From NCBI GenBank assembly GCA_032162705.1, contig JAVRON010000052.1, positions 1 through 64,000 on the forward strand: 64,000 nt of DNA, in the 5' to 3' direction. The number at the start of each line of letters is the position of its first letter. The stretch's first letter is position 1. The position numbers and the translations under genes are program-made. The notes below the pieces were generated by a model. It was not told the DNA's origin and made no database searches. It saw only the letters and a program-made list of their open reading frames with translations. Source of the DNA: QHXN01 sp032162705 (lineage in GTDB: Bacteria; Acidobacteriota; Blastocatellia; Pyrinomonadales; Pyrinomonadaceae). This document shows positions 10,376 through 18,455 of the stretch, one piece after another.

Positions 10376-10391
10376 TGGCACGCGCCTTGTA
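10376..10391 (+). promoter_or_regulatory. Candidate sigma-54 promoter of the Tad pilus locus
   Basis: TGGCACG-N4-TTGTA. It matches the -24/-12 consensus (TGGCACG-N4-TTGCW) except that the -12 GC reads GT. It is about 75 bp upstream of the first gene of the locus and in the right orientation. A sigma-54 activator gene lies 6 kb upstream. Confidence 0.5.
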
Positions 10392-10464
10392 AAAGGAAGT
10401 GTCGTCCACGTGACGCGAATCGCCGCCGGGGCAAGCCGAGGAAACAGGAGGTGTCGAGAAGAAC

Positions 10465-10764
10465 ATGAAGAAGCTGACCGCAGGGACATTCATCACACTC
10501 GCCGCCATCGCGCTTGCCGCGCCGTTCTTCGCAATGGCCGTTCTCGTCGGCGTCCGCGCCGTCGAGCTGGCGGTCGGGGCTGAGGAGAATCTACTGCTGC
10601 TCGCACTCGTCCTTCTGGCTGCGGCGTCCCCTGTGCTCAAAGCACGCGGCGACAAGGCGCATGCTAGGACGCGCGTGTCACACGAAGGGCGCGTCGCCAT
10701 GCGGCGTCCCGAAATAAGCAGGGCTGAAACCCGCAGGGCTTCGGTGCTGCATCTCGGCTGGTAA
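10465..10764 (+). CDS. Small membrane protein at the head of the Tad locus
   Basis: 99 aa, not recognised as a named family. Two hydrophobic helices (about residues 5-32 and 40-58) are separated by a short acidic turn (VGAEEN), followed by a basic tail of about 40 residues rich in Arg. The start ATG has AGGAGG 13 nt and GAGAAG 5 nt upstream. It is the first gene after the sigma-54 promoter candidate and precedes the pilins, so it may be a pilus accessory or regulator. The arginine-rich tail could contact nucleic acid or phospholipid; this is only inferred. Confidence 0.6.
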   Translation: MKKLTAGTFITLAAIALAAPFFAMAVLVGVRAVELAVGAEENLLLLALVLLAAASPVLKARGDKAHARTRVSHEGRVAMRRPEISRAETRRASVLHLGW

Positions 10765-10868
10765 AGCCGCAAGTGTCCTTACTGCCGCGCTCGTCTGTAA
10801 AGAAGCTCGCGGAGTTGGGCTTGAACGAAAAACCACCTAACCATTCAGACAAAGGAGCAACTACAACC

Positions 10869-11024
10869 ATGATTAAGAGCTTTCTTCGCGATGAAACAGG
10901 TCTTGAGCTTTCCGAGTACGCGGTTGCCGCGGCGCTCGTGGCAATGGCCGTCGTCCTGGCCTTCACCACTCTCGGTACGAAGATCAGCGGCGTCATCAAC
11001 AACCTGGCCGCCGTCATCAAGTAA
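10869..11024 (+). CDS. flp: Flp/Fap-type major pilin 1
   Basis: 51 aa from the ATG at 10869 (AAAGGAG upstream). It has a short basic leader, cleavage expected after Gly11, then a mature part starting LELSEYAVAAALVAMAVV. Glu5 and Tyr6 of the mature protein are the Flp signature recognised by the TadV/CpaA peptidase. The hydrophobic helix is followed by only about 18 residues ending NNLAAVIK. It would polymerise into the thin Tad pilus used for surface attachment. A longer open frame upstream of this ATG is not supported. Confidence 0.92.
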   Translation: MIKSFLRDETGLELSEYAVAAALVAMAVVLAFTTLGTKISGVINNLAAVIK

Positions 11025-11141
11025 AGAGGCGATGCGCGCTGCGGGTAGGCGCGCCCGGACTTCCCCCGACGGATAAACGGGCGCGCCGAACCGCACTAGC
11101 CGCACTCTACCGAACCGCCGCACTCTTCCTGAGGAGACGTG

Positions 11142-11297
11142 ATGATAAAGAGCTTCCTTCGTGACGACAGCGGCCTTGAGCTTTCCGAGTACGCGATTGC
11201 CGCGGCACTCGTCACGCTCGCGGTCGTCGTCGCTTTTACGAAGGTGAGCGCAAGCATCACGGCGGTCATCAACAATCTCGCCGGTTACATCAAGTGA
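11142..11297 (+). CDS. flp: Flp/Fap-type major pilin 2
   Basis: 51 aa, ATG at 11142 with GAGGAG close upstream. The leader and the first 20 residues are almost the same as those of the first pilin (MIKSFLRDDSG, then LELSEYAIAAALV), while the C-terminal third differs (TKVSASITAVINNLAGYIK). Expected cleavage after Gly11, with mature Glu5-Tyr6. Its stop codon overlaps the GTG start of the prepilin peptidase (GTGA). A tandem duplicate of the pilin upstream; one may be the major subunit and the other a minor or alternative one. Confidence 0.92.
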   Translation: MIKSFLRDDSGLELSEYAIAAALVTLAVVVAFTKVSASITAVINNLAGYIK

Positions 11298-11827
11298 ACA
11301 TGTCCGTCCAGACATTCGCCATCGCCGTCGCCTTCCTCGTGCCGCTCGCGCTCGTCATCACTTATTACGACGTGCGCTACCGGCGCATCCCGAACACATT
11401 CGTACTGGCGACGCTGGCGACCGGGCTGGTCTTGAATTCAATCGGCGGCGGACTCGCGGGGGCGCTCGCCAGTCTCGGCGGATGCCTGTTGGCCTTCGCG
11501 CTGATGTTTGTCCTGCACGTCTTCGGTGCGATGGGCGCGGGCGACGTGAAGCTGTTCGCCGCCATCGGCTCGGTGGTCGGCGCTTCGCTGGTGCTGCCGA
11601 CCTTCTTCGTCGTGGTGCTGGTGGGCGGCGTGCTTGGCGTCTTGACGATGCTGCGCGCAGGCTCCGTTCGCACGACTCTGCACAACACGCTGATGCTTCT
11701 GGTGGGTTTGCTGCCCGGCTGGAGGATGCCGCGCCTCGCTGTGCCCGCCGACCGACGGAAGACGATTCCCTACGGCGTGGCGATCACCTTCGGCAGCCTG
11801 ATTTCGCTGTTCATCTTCCACGTCTGA
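11294..11827 (+). CDS. tadV: Prepilin peptidase, A24 family (CpaA/TadV)
   Basis: 177 aa, inner-membrane aspartic peptidase that removes the leader of Flp pilins and TadE/F pseudopilins. The two catalytic aspartates are visible in YYDVRYRRIPN (about residue 25) and in GAGDVKLFAA (about 77). About six transmembrane helices. The zinc-binding and methylating N-terminal part of PilD is absent, as is normal for TadV. The start is GTG at 11294 overlapping the pilin stop, or ATG at 11300. Translational coupling with the pilin is likely. Confidence 0.92.
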   Translation: MNMSVQTFAIAVAFLVPLALVITYYDVRYRRIPNTFVLATLATGLVLNSIGGGLAGALASLGGCLLAFALMFVLHVFGAMGAGDVKLFAAIGSVVGASLVLPTFFVVVLVGGVLGVLTMLRAGSVRTTLHNTLMLLVGLLPGWRMPRLAVPADRRKTIPYGVAITFGSLISLFIFHV

Positions 11828-11902
11828 ATCTTTCCGCGTTTGAAAGCGAAGGGCGTTTCGGCCCGTCTCGCTCTCGACGCCCAAGTCTGGAGAACCGTCC
11901 GT

Positions 11903-12844
11903 ATGCGAAACAAAAGATTCCTGGTCGTTCTGGTGGGCGCAACCCTCTTCGGGCTTGTGGCCGCGGTCGCCGTCGGGCGCTACCTGTCGAACGCGCAGGC
12001 GCTGACGACGAACATGCGCAGCGTCGTCGTCGCCAAGGTCGAGATTCCGCTCGGCTCGAAGCTCGTCGCGGAACAGCTCGCCTCCGTCAACATGCCTTTG
12101 GACGCCGTGCCGGACGGATGCGTCGAGTCGTTGGATAAACTTCTGGGCCGCGTCAACGTCGTGAACATCGCGGCGCGCGAACCCGTAACCGACTTTAAGC
12201 TCGCGCCCGAAGGTTCGGCTGCGGGGCTTTCGGCGGTCATCCCCGAAGGCTATCGCGCGATGACCGTCAAGGTGGACGACGTGGTCGGCGTCGCGGGCTT
12301 CGCACGTCCCGGCTCGCTCGTGGACGTGGTCGTCGTTATTCAACCCTCCGACAACGCGACGACCAATCAGGGCCCCATCTCGAAGATCGTCCTTCAGAAC
12401 ATCAAAGTGCTTGCGTCGGGACAGAACATCGACAAGCCGAAGAACGACGACCGCGAAGCGCAGCAGGTCAAGGCCGTCACCTTGCAGGTGACGCCGGATC
12501 AGGCCGAGAAGCTTGCGCTGGCCTCGACTGAGGGCAAGCTCCAACTCGTCATGCGTAACTCGACCGATCAGGGCGACGAGCAGACGCAGGGCGTTGACAA
12601 GCGGACGCTCTTAGGCGGCGAGCACGCCGCGCCGCAGCCCGATCCCGGCTCGCTCAAGAGCGAACAGCCGAAGCAGAAGCCGATGCCTGCTGCCCCGCGA
12701 CCGCTCTTCATGCACCGCGCCGGAGTCGTCTCCGCCGAGCCGAAGGAAGAGCAGAGGGCCGCGAGGCCGGAGCCTGCGCCCACCCCGCGCAACACCGTCG
12801 AGATGTTCGAGGGCGCAAAGAAGCGCAACGTCGATTTTCCATAA
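11903..12844 (+). CDS. cpaB: Flp pilus assembly protein CpaB/RcpC
   Basis: 313 aa from the ATG at 11903 (a TTG start at 11840 is possible but less likely). It has one N-terminal transmembrane helix (RFLVVLVGATLFGLVAAVAVG), then a SAF domain (VVVAKVEIPLGSKLVAEQL..., about 40-105) and the RcpC-type periplasmic domain (AMTVKVDDVVGVAGFARPGSLVDVVVV). The last 80 residues are Pro/Ala/Lys-rich and probably disordered. CpaB is thought to support or gate the outer-membrane secretin, whose gene follows. Confidence 0.9.
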   Translation: MRNKRFLVVLVGATLFGLVAAVAVGRYLSNAQALTTNMRSVVVAKVEIPLGSKLVAEQLASVNMPLDAVPDGCVESLDKLLGRVNVVNIAAREPVTDFKLAPEGSAAGLSAVIPEGYRAMTVKVDDVVGVAGFARPGSLVDVVVVIQPSDNATTNQGPISKIVLQNIKVLASGQNIDKPKNDDREAQQVKAVTLQVTPDQAEKLALASTEGKLQLVMRNSTDQGDEQTQGVDKRTLLGGEHAAPQPDPGSLKSEQPKQKPMPAAPRPLFMHRAGVVSAEPKEEQRAARPEPAPTPRNTVEMFEGAKKRNVDFP

Positions 12845-12864
12845 GCGTCCAGCACTTGGGCCTT

Positions 12865-12991
12865 CAGCCGTTCAGCTTTTCCTCTCATGAAAGTTAAAGG
12901 CCGAAGACGAGAGTTGATCGACGCGCTTAAAGAAAAAAAGCCGATAGCTGAAAGCTGCAAGCTTCTCTAACCCCTGAGAGCCGAACGGCTG
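12865..12991. repeat. Degenerate intergenic palindrome (gctgaaa 7-mers)
   Basis: Arms of 9 bp at 12865-12873 and 12983-12991 enclose a stretch with related 7-bp steps (gccgata, gctgaaa, gctgcaa, gcttctc near 12940-12967). It looks like an eroded member of the palindrome class seen throughout the window and lies between cpaB and the secretin gene. Confidence 0.45.
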
Positions 12992-13021
12992 ACAGCTTCT
13001 CTGACCGAGGAGTCCGAAATC

Positions 13022-14734
13022 ATGCTGAACCGTGCCAGAATCTCCACTCGCTTCGTGCTCGCCTGCGCCGTCCTGTTCGTCGTCAACGTTTCGGCGCTGG
13101 CGCAGTCAACGTCGGTGCAATCCTCTTTCGCGGCGGGCGCGCAGGAGTCCACGCCGATCAACGTCCTCGTCGGCCAGTCGCGCGTCATCAACTTCGACAA
13201 GCCCATTGGCCGCTTCTCGGTTTCGAACCCGGAGATTGCAGAGGCGGTGCTGGTCGCGCCCGATCAGGTGCTCGTCAACGGCAAGGCGTTCGGGCAGGTC
13301 AACTTCATCGCGTGGGAGCAGAAGGGCAGCCGCTTTGTCGTCTTCGACGTGTTCGTCCGCACCAACCTCTCGCTCATCGACGCGCAGATTCGCGCGCTCT
13401 TTCCGAAAGACGACATACGCCTGAGCCAGGCCAATGGCTCGGTCGTCATCTCGGGAAGCGTGGGCACGGCGAAGACTGGCGAGCAGGTCGAGCAGGTCGT
13501 GCAGGCCGCGGGCTTCAAGACCGTCAACATGCTCCAGTCGCCCGTGCGCGACATGACACAGGTGCAGTTGCAAGTGCGTGTGGCCGAAGTCAGCCGCAGC
13601 CGCATGCGCGACCTCGGCTCAACCTTCGCATACCAGTCAAGCCCCGGCGTCGGCGGCTCCATCGGCAGCGGCGGCGGGCCCTATTCCGTCACCAGCGTCG
13701 ATAAGGGGCAGATGTTCGGCAGCGTCGCCAGCAGCGCGCTCAACGTCTTCGTGATGGGCGGCAACACCTTCAACTTCCTGCGCGCGTTGCAGACGCAGGG
13801 CGCGATACGCGAGCTGGCCGAGCCGAACCTGATCGCGATGGACGGCCAGCAGGCAAGCTTTCTCGCGGGCGGCGAATATCCCGTGCCGATGATTCAGAGC
13901 GGGCAGGGCGGCAACGCCGTCACGGTCGTCTTTAAGGAGTACGGCGTCCGCCTCAACTTCAAGCCGACCATCATCGACGAGGATCACATACGCCTTGAGC
14001 TTGAGCCTGAAGTCTCGACCATCGACTTTGCCAATGGCGTCAAGTTCGACGGCTTCCTGATACCGGCCTTGAAGACGCGGCGTGCGAAGACTGGCGTCGA
14101 ATTGAGAGACGGACAGTCGTTCGCGCTCGCGGGCCTGCTCGACAACAGCGAGACGCACTCGCTCTCGAAAGTGCCCGTGCTCGGCGACGTGCCCATCCTC
14201 GGCGCGCTCTTCAAGTCAAAGTCGTTCCAGAGGCAGGAGACCGAGTTGATGTTCATCATCACGGCGCAGCTCGTTAAGCCTGTGAACCGCGACGACCTGC
14301 CGCAGATGCGCGGCCTCGACGGGTTGAAGAAGGAATCGCCGCTCGGCGTCGAGCCGAAGGGCGAAGGCATCAAGGGGCCGAGCGGCTTCTCGACCGGCGG
14401 CGATAAGTCGAGCGGCGCGGCGACGAACGTCCCGGCCACAAACGCACCGGCGAGCGACGCAACAACGAGCAACGCGGCGACAAGTGACGCGGCGACAAGC
14501 AACGCAACGACGACGACAACGGCGACAACGGCGACGACGACGAGCGCGCCCGCGAAGGAAGCTTCGTCGAAAGCCGACGCCGCAGCCGACAAGGTAGCTA
14601 CAGCCGACAAGGCAGCGACCTCCACCGACAAGGCTACGCCTGAAGCAGCGCCGAAGACCACTGAGGCCGCGCCGAAGGCAGTCGCGGCTGCGCCCGTGGT
14701 CGCGGCTGCGCCCGTGTCGAAGGATCAGCAATGA
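13022..14734 (+). CDS. rcpA: Tad pilus outer-membrane secretin (RcpA/CpaC)
   Basis: 570 aa. Signal peptide (about 1-27, ending ALAQ), then the pilus-assembly N-domain (INVLVGQSRVINFDKPIGRFSVSNPEIAEAV), a BON-like segment (about 130-170), and the C-terminal secretin domain (about 240-425) ending VPVLGDVPILGALFKS...ELMFIITAQLVKP. It forms the outer-membrane channel for the pilus. The last 115 or so residues are a low-complexity Ala/Thr/Ser/Lys tail (14395-14731) that secretins of this family do not usually have. Start ATG with GAGGAG upstream. Confidence 0.93.
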   Translation: MLNRARISTRFVLACAVLFVVNVSALAQSTSVQSSFAAGAQESTPINVLVGQSRVINFDKPIGRFSVSNPEIAEAVLVAPDQVLVNGKAFGQVNFIAWEQKGSRFVVFDVFVRTNLSLIDAQIRALFPKDDIRLSQANGSVVISGSVGTAKTGEQVEQVVQAAGFKTVNMLQSPVRDMTQVQLQVRVAEVSRSRMRDLGSTFAYQSSPGVGGSIGSGGGPYSVTSVDKGQMFGSVASSALNVFVMGGNTFNFLRALQTQGAIRELAEPNLIAMDGQQASFLAGGEYPVPMIQSGQGGNAVTVVFKEYGVRLNFKPTIIDEDHIRLELEPEVSTIDFANGVKFDGFLIPALKTRRAKTGVELRDGQSFALAGLLDNSETHSLSKVPVLGDVPILGALFKSKSFQRQETELMFIITAQLVKPVNRDDLPQMRGLDGLKKESPLGVEPKGEGIKGPSGFSTGGDKSSGAATNVPATNAPASDATTSNAATSDAATSNATTTTTATTATTTSAPAKEASSKADAAADKVATADKAATSTDKATPEAAPKTTEAAPKAVAAAPVVAAAPVSKDQQ

Positions 14735-14845
14735 GGCTGCGCGGACAACGCGGCGCGCGGTTGGAGACGGCCGCGCGCCGCCCTTTAACGCCGGAGTCGT
14801 TCGCCGCAGGCGGACGGGTTCTCGGAAGGGAAGGGAGGGGCGGAA

Positions 14846-16012
14846 ATGTCTTTCATCAACAACGAACGGCGGTCGCGGGCCGGTAAACGCGGAGAGCGCG
14901 GCTCGGTTCTAGCCATCAGCACCCTCGGCATGTTGGCCCTCCTCCTCGCCACGGGAATGTGTGTGGACGTGAGCCACCTCTATCTCGTGAAGAACGAATT
15001 GCAGAACGCGGCGGACTCGGCGGCGCTGGCCGCAGCCGCTTCGCTCAACTCGGACGACGGCGGCATCACGAAGGCGACCGATGTCGCGGTCAGCGCGCTC
15101 AACAACTACGAGTTCAACAAGAAGGGCGCGACCGTGACTCGCACAGATGTGCGCTTCGCCGTCAACCTCGGAGACTTCGACGCCGGGATTGACTACAACG
15201 AGACGGGCGCGAAGGCCGTCGCGTCGAAAATCCGCTTCGTCAAGGTCACGGTTCCCGCGAAGCCCGTCAACATCTTCTTCGCCTCGGTCGTCCTCGGCGG
15301 CTCGCACAACATCGGGGCCGAGGCAATCGGCGGGATGTCTGTCGCGCCGAACTACTTCGAGCACATCCTGCCCGTCACGGTCATCACCAGCAACGACGGC
15401 CAGGACATCCTGCCCGGCAACATGTACACCATTCGCCGCGCGCCCGGCTCTTTCGTCTCGCCGGGCAACTACCAGATTCTCGCCATCGACGGCTCGGGCG
15501 CGAGCGACGACCGCACGGGACTCGCCAACGGCGTGCAGAAGGAGGTCGGCGTCGGCGACGTGGTGCAGACGAAGCCGGGCGTCTCTTCAGGCGCGGTACG
15601 TCAGGGCATCAACACGCGCTTCGGCGATTACGGCGGCGGCCTCGATCCGGCGCAGTACCCGCCGGACATGAACGTGCAGGAGAACATCACCTACCAGCAA
15701 TACCTCGACACACAGCAGGCGGGCGGGCAGGCGGGCGCGAACTTCCAGTCGCCTTCGCGCGGCACGGGCGTCTGGGGTCGCCGCGTCGTCCTCATCCCGA
15801 TCATCAAGCAGAGCGAGTTCGACAACGGTCGCGACTCCGTCCAGATTTTCAAGATCGGCGCGTTCTTCATTCGCACCAGCGTCGGCGGCGGCAACGGCGG
15901 AGACATACAGGTCGAGTACATCGGGCTGCGGACGGTCGTCGGCGCGGGCGGCTACAACCCGAACGGCGGCCCCGGCATGCCGGAACTGACCGTGCCCGTT
16001 CTCTACAAGTGA
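14846..16012 (+). CDS. tadG: TadG-like pilus protein (TadE/G N-terminal domain)
   Basis: 388 aa. The N-terminal segment RGSVLAISTLGMLALLLATGMCVDVSHLYLVKNELQNAADSAALAAAAS (about 20-68) is the typical TadE/G-like helix: the putative pseudopilin hydrophobic segment followed by the alanine-rich region with ADSAALA. The rest is a probably extracytoplasmic domain without a VWA fold that I can recognise. Start ATG with AAGGGAGG upstream. First of three consecutive pseudopilin-like genes. Confidence 0.85.
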   Translation: MSFINNERRSRAGKRGERGSVLAISTLGMLALLLATGMCVDVSHLYLVKNELQNAADSAALAAAASLNSDDGGITKATDVAVSALNNYEFNKKGATVTRTDVRFAVNLGDFDAGIDYNETGAKAVASKIRFVKVTVPAKPVNIFFASVVLGGSHNIGAEAIGGMSVAPNYFEHILPVTVITSNDGQDILPGNMYTIRRAPGSFVSPGNYQILAIDGSGASDDRTGLANGVQKEVGVGDVVQTKPGVSSGAVRQGINTRFGDYGGGLDPAQYPPDMNVQENITYQQYLDTQQAGGQAGANFQSPSRGTGVWGRRVVLIPIIKQSEFDNGRDSVQIFKIGAFFIRTSVGGGNGGDIQVEYIGLRTVVGAGGYNPNGGPGMPELTVPVLYK

Positions 16013-16023
16013 GGTGACACGCG

Positions 16024-16503
16024 ATGCGCGCACTCCGCGTTAATGTCAAAGAAGGTCTGGGCCGCCTCCTGCGTCGCGACGAGACGGGGACGCAACTCGT
16101 CGAACTCGCCCTCGTGCTCCCCGTGCTGCTCCTCTTCTTCGGAGCGATAGCGGAGTTCGGCTGCTTCTTCTACACCTACTCGACGCTCGCGAAGGCTGTG
16201 CGGGCCGGTGCGCGCTACACGATTAATCGCCCGTTCGACTCGACGAGCATCGATGGTGCGAGGAACCTCGCCATCTACGGCGACCAGTCGGCTGCCTGCG
16301 CGGGCACGCCGGTCGTCTCGAACTTGCAGTGCGCCAATCTGGACATCAAGCAGACGACGAGCGGGGGCGTGACGCTGGTCACGGTAAAGATTATCAACTA
16401 CCAGTACAAGCCTCTGCTCGACCTCGGAAAGCTGACCGGCATGGCGAGCGCCTCGCTCAACATAGATGTCAGCCCGAGCGCGACGATGAAGTACGTCTAC
16501 TGA
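16024..16503 (+). CDS. tadE: TadE-like minor pseudopilin
   Basis: 159 aa. The segment RDETGTQLVELALVLPVLLLFFGAIAEFGCFFYTYSTLAKAVRAGARYTI (about 16-66) is the TadE signature: a Glu in the processed helix and the conserved AxxxGARY. Cleavage would be near the Gly of DETGT. Probably primes or tips the Flp fibre. It lies 11 bp after tadG, with GAGGTGA before the ATG, so it is translationally linked to its neighbours. Confidence 0.9.
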   Translation: MRALRVNVKEGLGRLLRRDETGTQLVELALVLPVLLLFFGAIAEFGCFFYTYSTLAKAVRAGARYTINRPFDSTSIDGARNLAIYGDQSAACAGTPVVSNLQCANLDIKQTTSGGVTLVTVKIINYQYKPLLDLGKLTGMASASLNIDVSPSATMKYVY

Positions 16504-16570
16504 CATGGCCGGAAGGCTTTGAAGGCCGGCGAAGTTTGAATGGCGGGAAGGCTTAGAGGGACACGCGGCG

Positions 16571-17050
16571 ATGCGCGACAAATGTTTCGGACGAGACGAA
16601 CGCGGGGCGGCCTTGATGGAGTTCACCATCGGGGCGGCGATCTTCCTGACGGTGGTCTTCGCCGTCCTGGAGTTCGGCGTTCTGCTCTGGACGCACAACG
16701 CCCTGACGGATGCGGCGCGGCGCGGGGCACGCTACGCCATCAACCAGTGCAACCCCGGCGAGGGCGGGTGCGCCAACTCCGCGACAACCATTGAGCGAAC
16801 GCAGAACGTCGTCGTCTACGGCACGCCAAGCCCTGCGACGGGCGCGCAGCCGGTCGTGCCGGGCCTGAGCATATCGAACGTGCAGGTCAATTACTCCAGC
16901 TTCGGCGTCAACACAGGGAGAGTGAGCGTGAGCATCGTCAGCTACGACTACAAATTCACGCTGCCGCTCGTCGGCACTCTCATCAGGATGCCTTCTTACA
17001 AGACGACGCTCACGGGCGAGAACGCCGGATACGTACCCCCGAACCTTTAA
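16571..17050 (+). CDS. tadF: TadE/TadF-like minor pseudopilin
   Basis: 159 aa, the same length and plan as the preceding TadE: DERGAALMEFTIGAAIFLTVVFAVLEFGVLLWTHNALTDAARRGARYAI near residues 8-57. The two genes are probably ancient duplicates, and which is TadE and which is TadF cannot be decided by eye. It sits 67 bp after tadE; the start ATG at 16571 has GAGGGACACGCG upstream. Confidence 0.88.
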   Translation: MRDKCFGRDERGAALMEFTIGAAIFLTVVFAVLEFGVLLWTHNALTDAARRGARYAINQCNPGEGGCANSATTIERTQNVVVYGTPSPATGAQPVVPGLSISNVQVNYSSFGVNTGRVSVSIVSYDYKFTLPLVGTLIRMPSYKTTLTGENAGYVPPNL

Positions 17051-17110
17051 GCACGTGCCACCGAACCGTTGAGCCGTATTCTTCCGTTCGACCCACAACA
17101 GGGAATAGAC

Positions 17111-18382
17111 ATGACCCAGACACTCGACCTCGTCATCCTGAGCACCGGCCTCGACGCGCTGCGCGAGTTGCGCGACGCGCTCGCTGCCGACGGGCGCACG
17201 CGCCTGCTCGCAGGCGGCGACGACATCGAACAACTCCACGAAGAGATCAAGCGCCTGCGCCCGCACGTCGCCGTCGTTACGCTCGGCGCGCAAGTAGAGG
17301 CCGCGCTCAAGTTCGTCGCAAGGCTTTCGGCGGAGATGCCGCACGTCGCCGTCATCTGCGCCTCGCGCGACGCCTCGCCCGATCTGATACTGCGTAGTTT
17401 ACGTGCAGGCGCACGCGAGTTCCTGCGCCTGCCGCTTATCAAGGACGAGTTCCGCACCGTCCTCGACCGCATCTGCGAGCAATCGAGCGTGCGCGAGGAA
17501 GCGCCGCGTAAACAGGGGCGCACCGTCGCGGTCTTTTCGAGCAAGGGCGGCTGCGGCACATCTTTCATCGCCACGAACCTCGCGGCCTCGATGGGTGCGC
17601 CCACGGTGCTCGTCGATCTGAACCTACAGGCCGGAGACCTGACGCTCTTTCTCGGCGTCGAGCCGAAATATTCCATCGCCGACTTTGTCGAGAACCGCGA
17701 GCGCGTTGACGACGCAATGCTCAAAAGCTATCTGACCCCGCACTCGGCGAACCTCTCTCTGCTGGCCGCGCCGCGCGAGGCTGACGCCGCCGACGACATC
17801 GAAGCCGAGCACGTTTTCTCCATCATCCAAATCCTCCGCGAGCGCTACGAATACGTCATCATCGACCCGCAGCACACCTTCGACTCGATCACGCTCGCCG
17901 CGCTCGATCAGGTGGACGAAGTCCTTCTGGTCATCACGCTCGACATCCCTGCCATCCGCAGCGCACAGCGTGCACTCGCCATCTTCGACCGCCTCGGCTA
18001 CGCGCGACACAAGGTTCGCATCGTCGTCAATCGCTGGTCGAAGCAGATCGACCTCGACCTCCGGCAGGTCGAGCGCTATCTCGGCGAGCGCGTGATGGGA
18101 TTCGTCACGAGCGACTATCGCACGGCCGTCAACTCGATCAACCTCGGCCAGCCGCTCGTCGAGTCCGAGCCTGCTTCGCGCATCGCGGGCGAGATTCGCC
18201 AGATCGCCGCGAGCCTCATCGGCAGCGGCACACACTCCGCGCCGCTCGCGCCCGAAGCCGAGAGGGCACGTCGCGGCCTCATCTCCGGCCTCTTCCGCCG
18301 TCACGCGAAGGCGCAGGCAAAATCGGCGCACGCGCTGCTCGACGAAACGGCTGTCACCGGTCAGCCATCGTCGGCCAGCTAA
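17111..18382 (+). CDS. cpaE: Tad locus ATPase CpaE/TadZ (MinD/ParA-like)
   Basis: 423 aa from the ATG at 17111 (AGGGAAT upstream); a TTG at 17069 would add 14 residues. The N-terminal 120 residues look like an atypical receiver domain, then a MinD/ParA ATPase with the deviant Walker A KGGCGTSF near residue 142 and the DPQHTFDS switch region. In the family it localises the Tad machine at the pole or membrane. The C-terminal tail is basic and variable. Confidence 0.92.
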   Translation: MTQTLDLVILSTGLDALRELRDALAADGRTRLLAGGDDIEQLHEEIKRLRPHVAVVTLGAQVEAALKFVARLSAEMPHVAVICASRDASPDLILRSLRAGAREFLRLPLIKDEFRTVLDRICEQSSVREEAPRKQGRTVAVFSSKGGCGTSFIATNLAASMGAPTVLVDLNLQAGDLTLFLGVEPKYSIADFVENRERVDDAMLKSYLTPHSANLSLLAAPREADAADDIEAEHVFSIIQILRERYEYVIIDPQHTFDSITLAALDQVDEVLLVITLDIPAIRSAQRALAIFDRLGYARHKVRIVVNRWSKQIDLDLRQVERYLGERVMGFVTSDYRTAVNSINLGQPLVESEPASRIAGEIRQIAASLIGSGTHSAPLAPEAERARRGLISGLFRRHAKAQAKSAHALLDETAVTGQPSSAS

Positions 18383-18455
18383 AGACGGATTCGGCGGCAG
18401 GCAAAGAGCCGCCAGCGAATTGCTGAGAGCTTAAAACGCTGAGAGCTTAAAACCA

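Noticed and set aside
10705..10770. Possible riboswitch before the first pilin gene
   Set aside because: A few short inverted pieces can be drawn but none fits a known riboswitch such as a GEMM cyclic-di-GMP motif.
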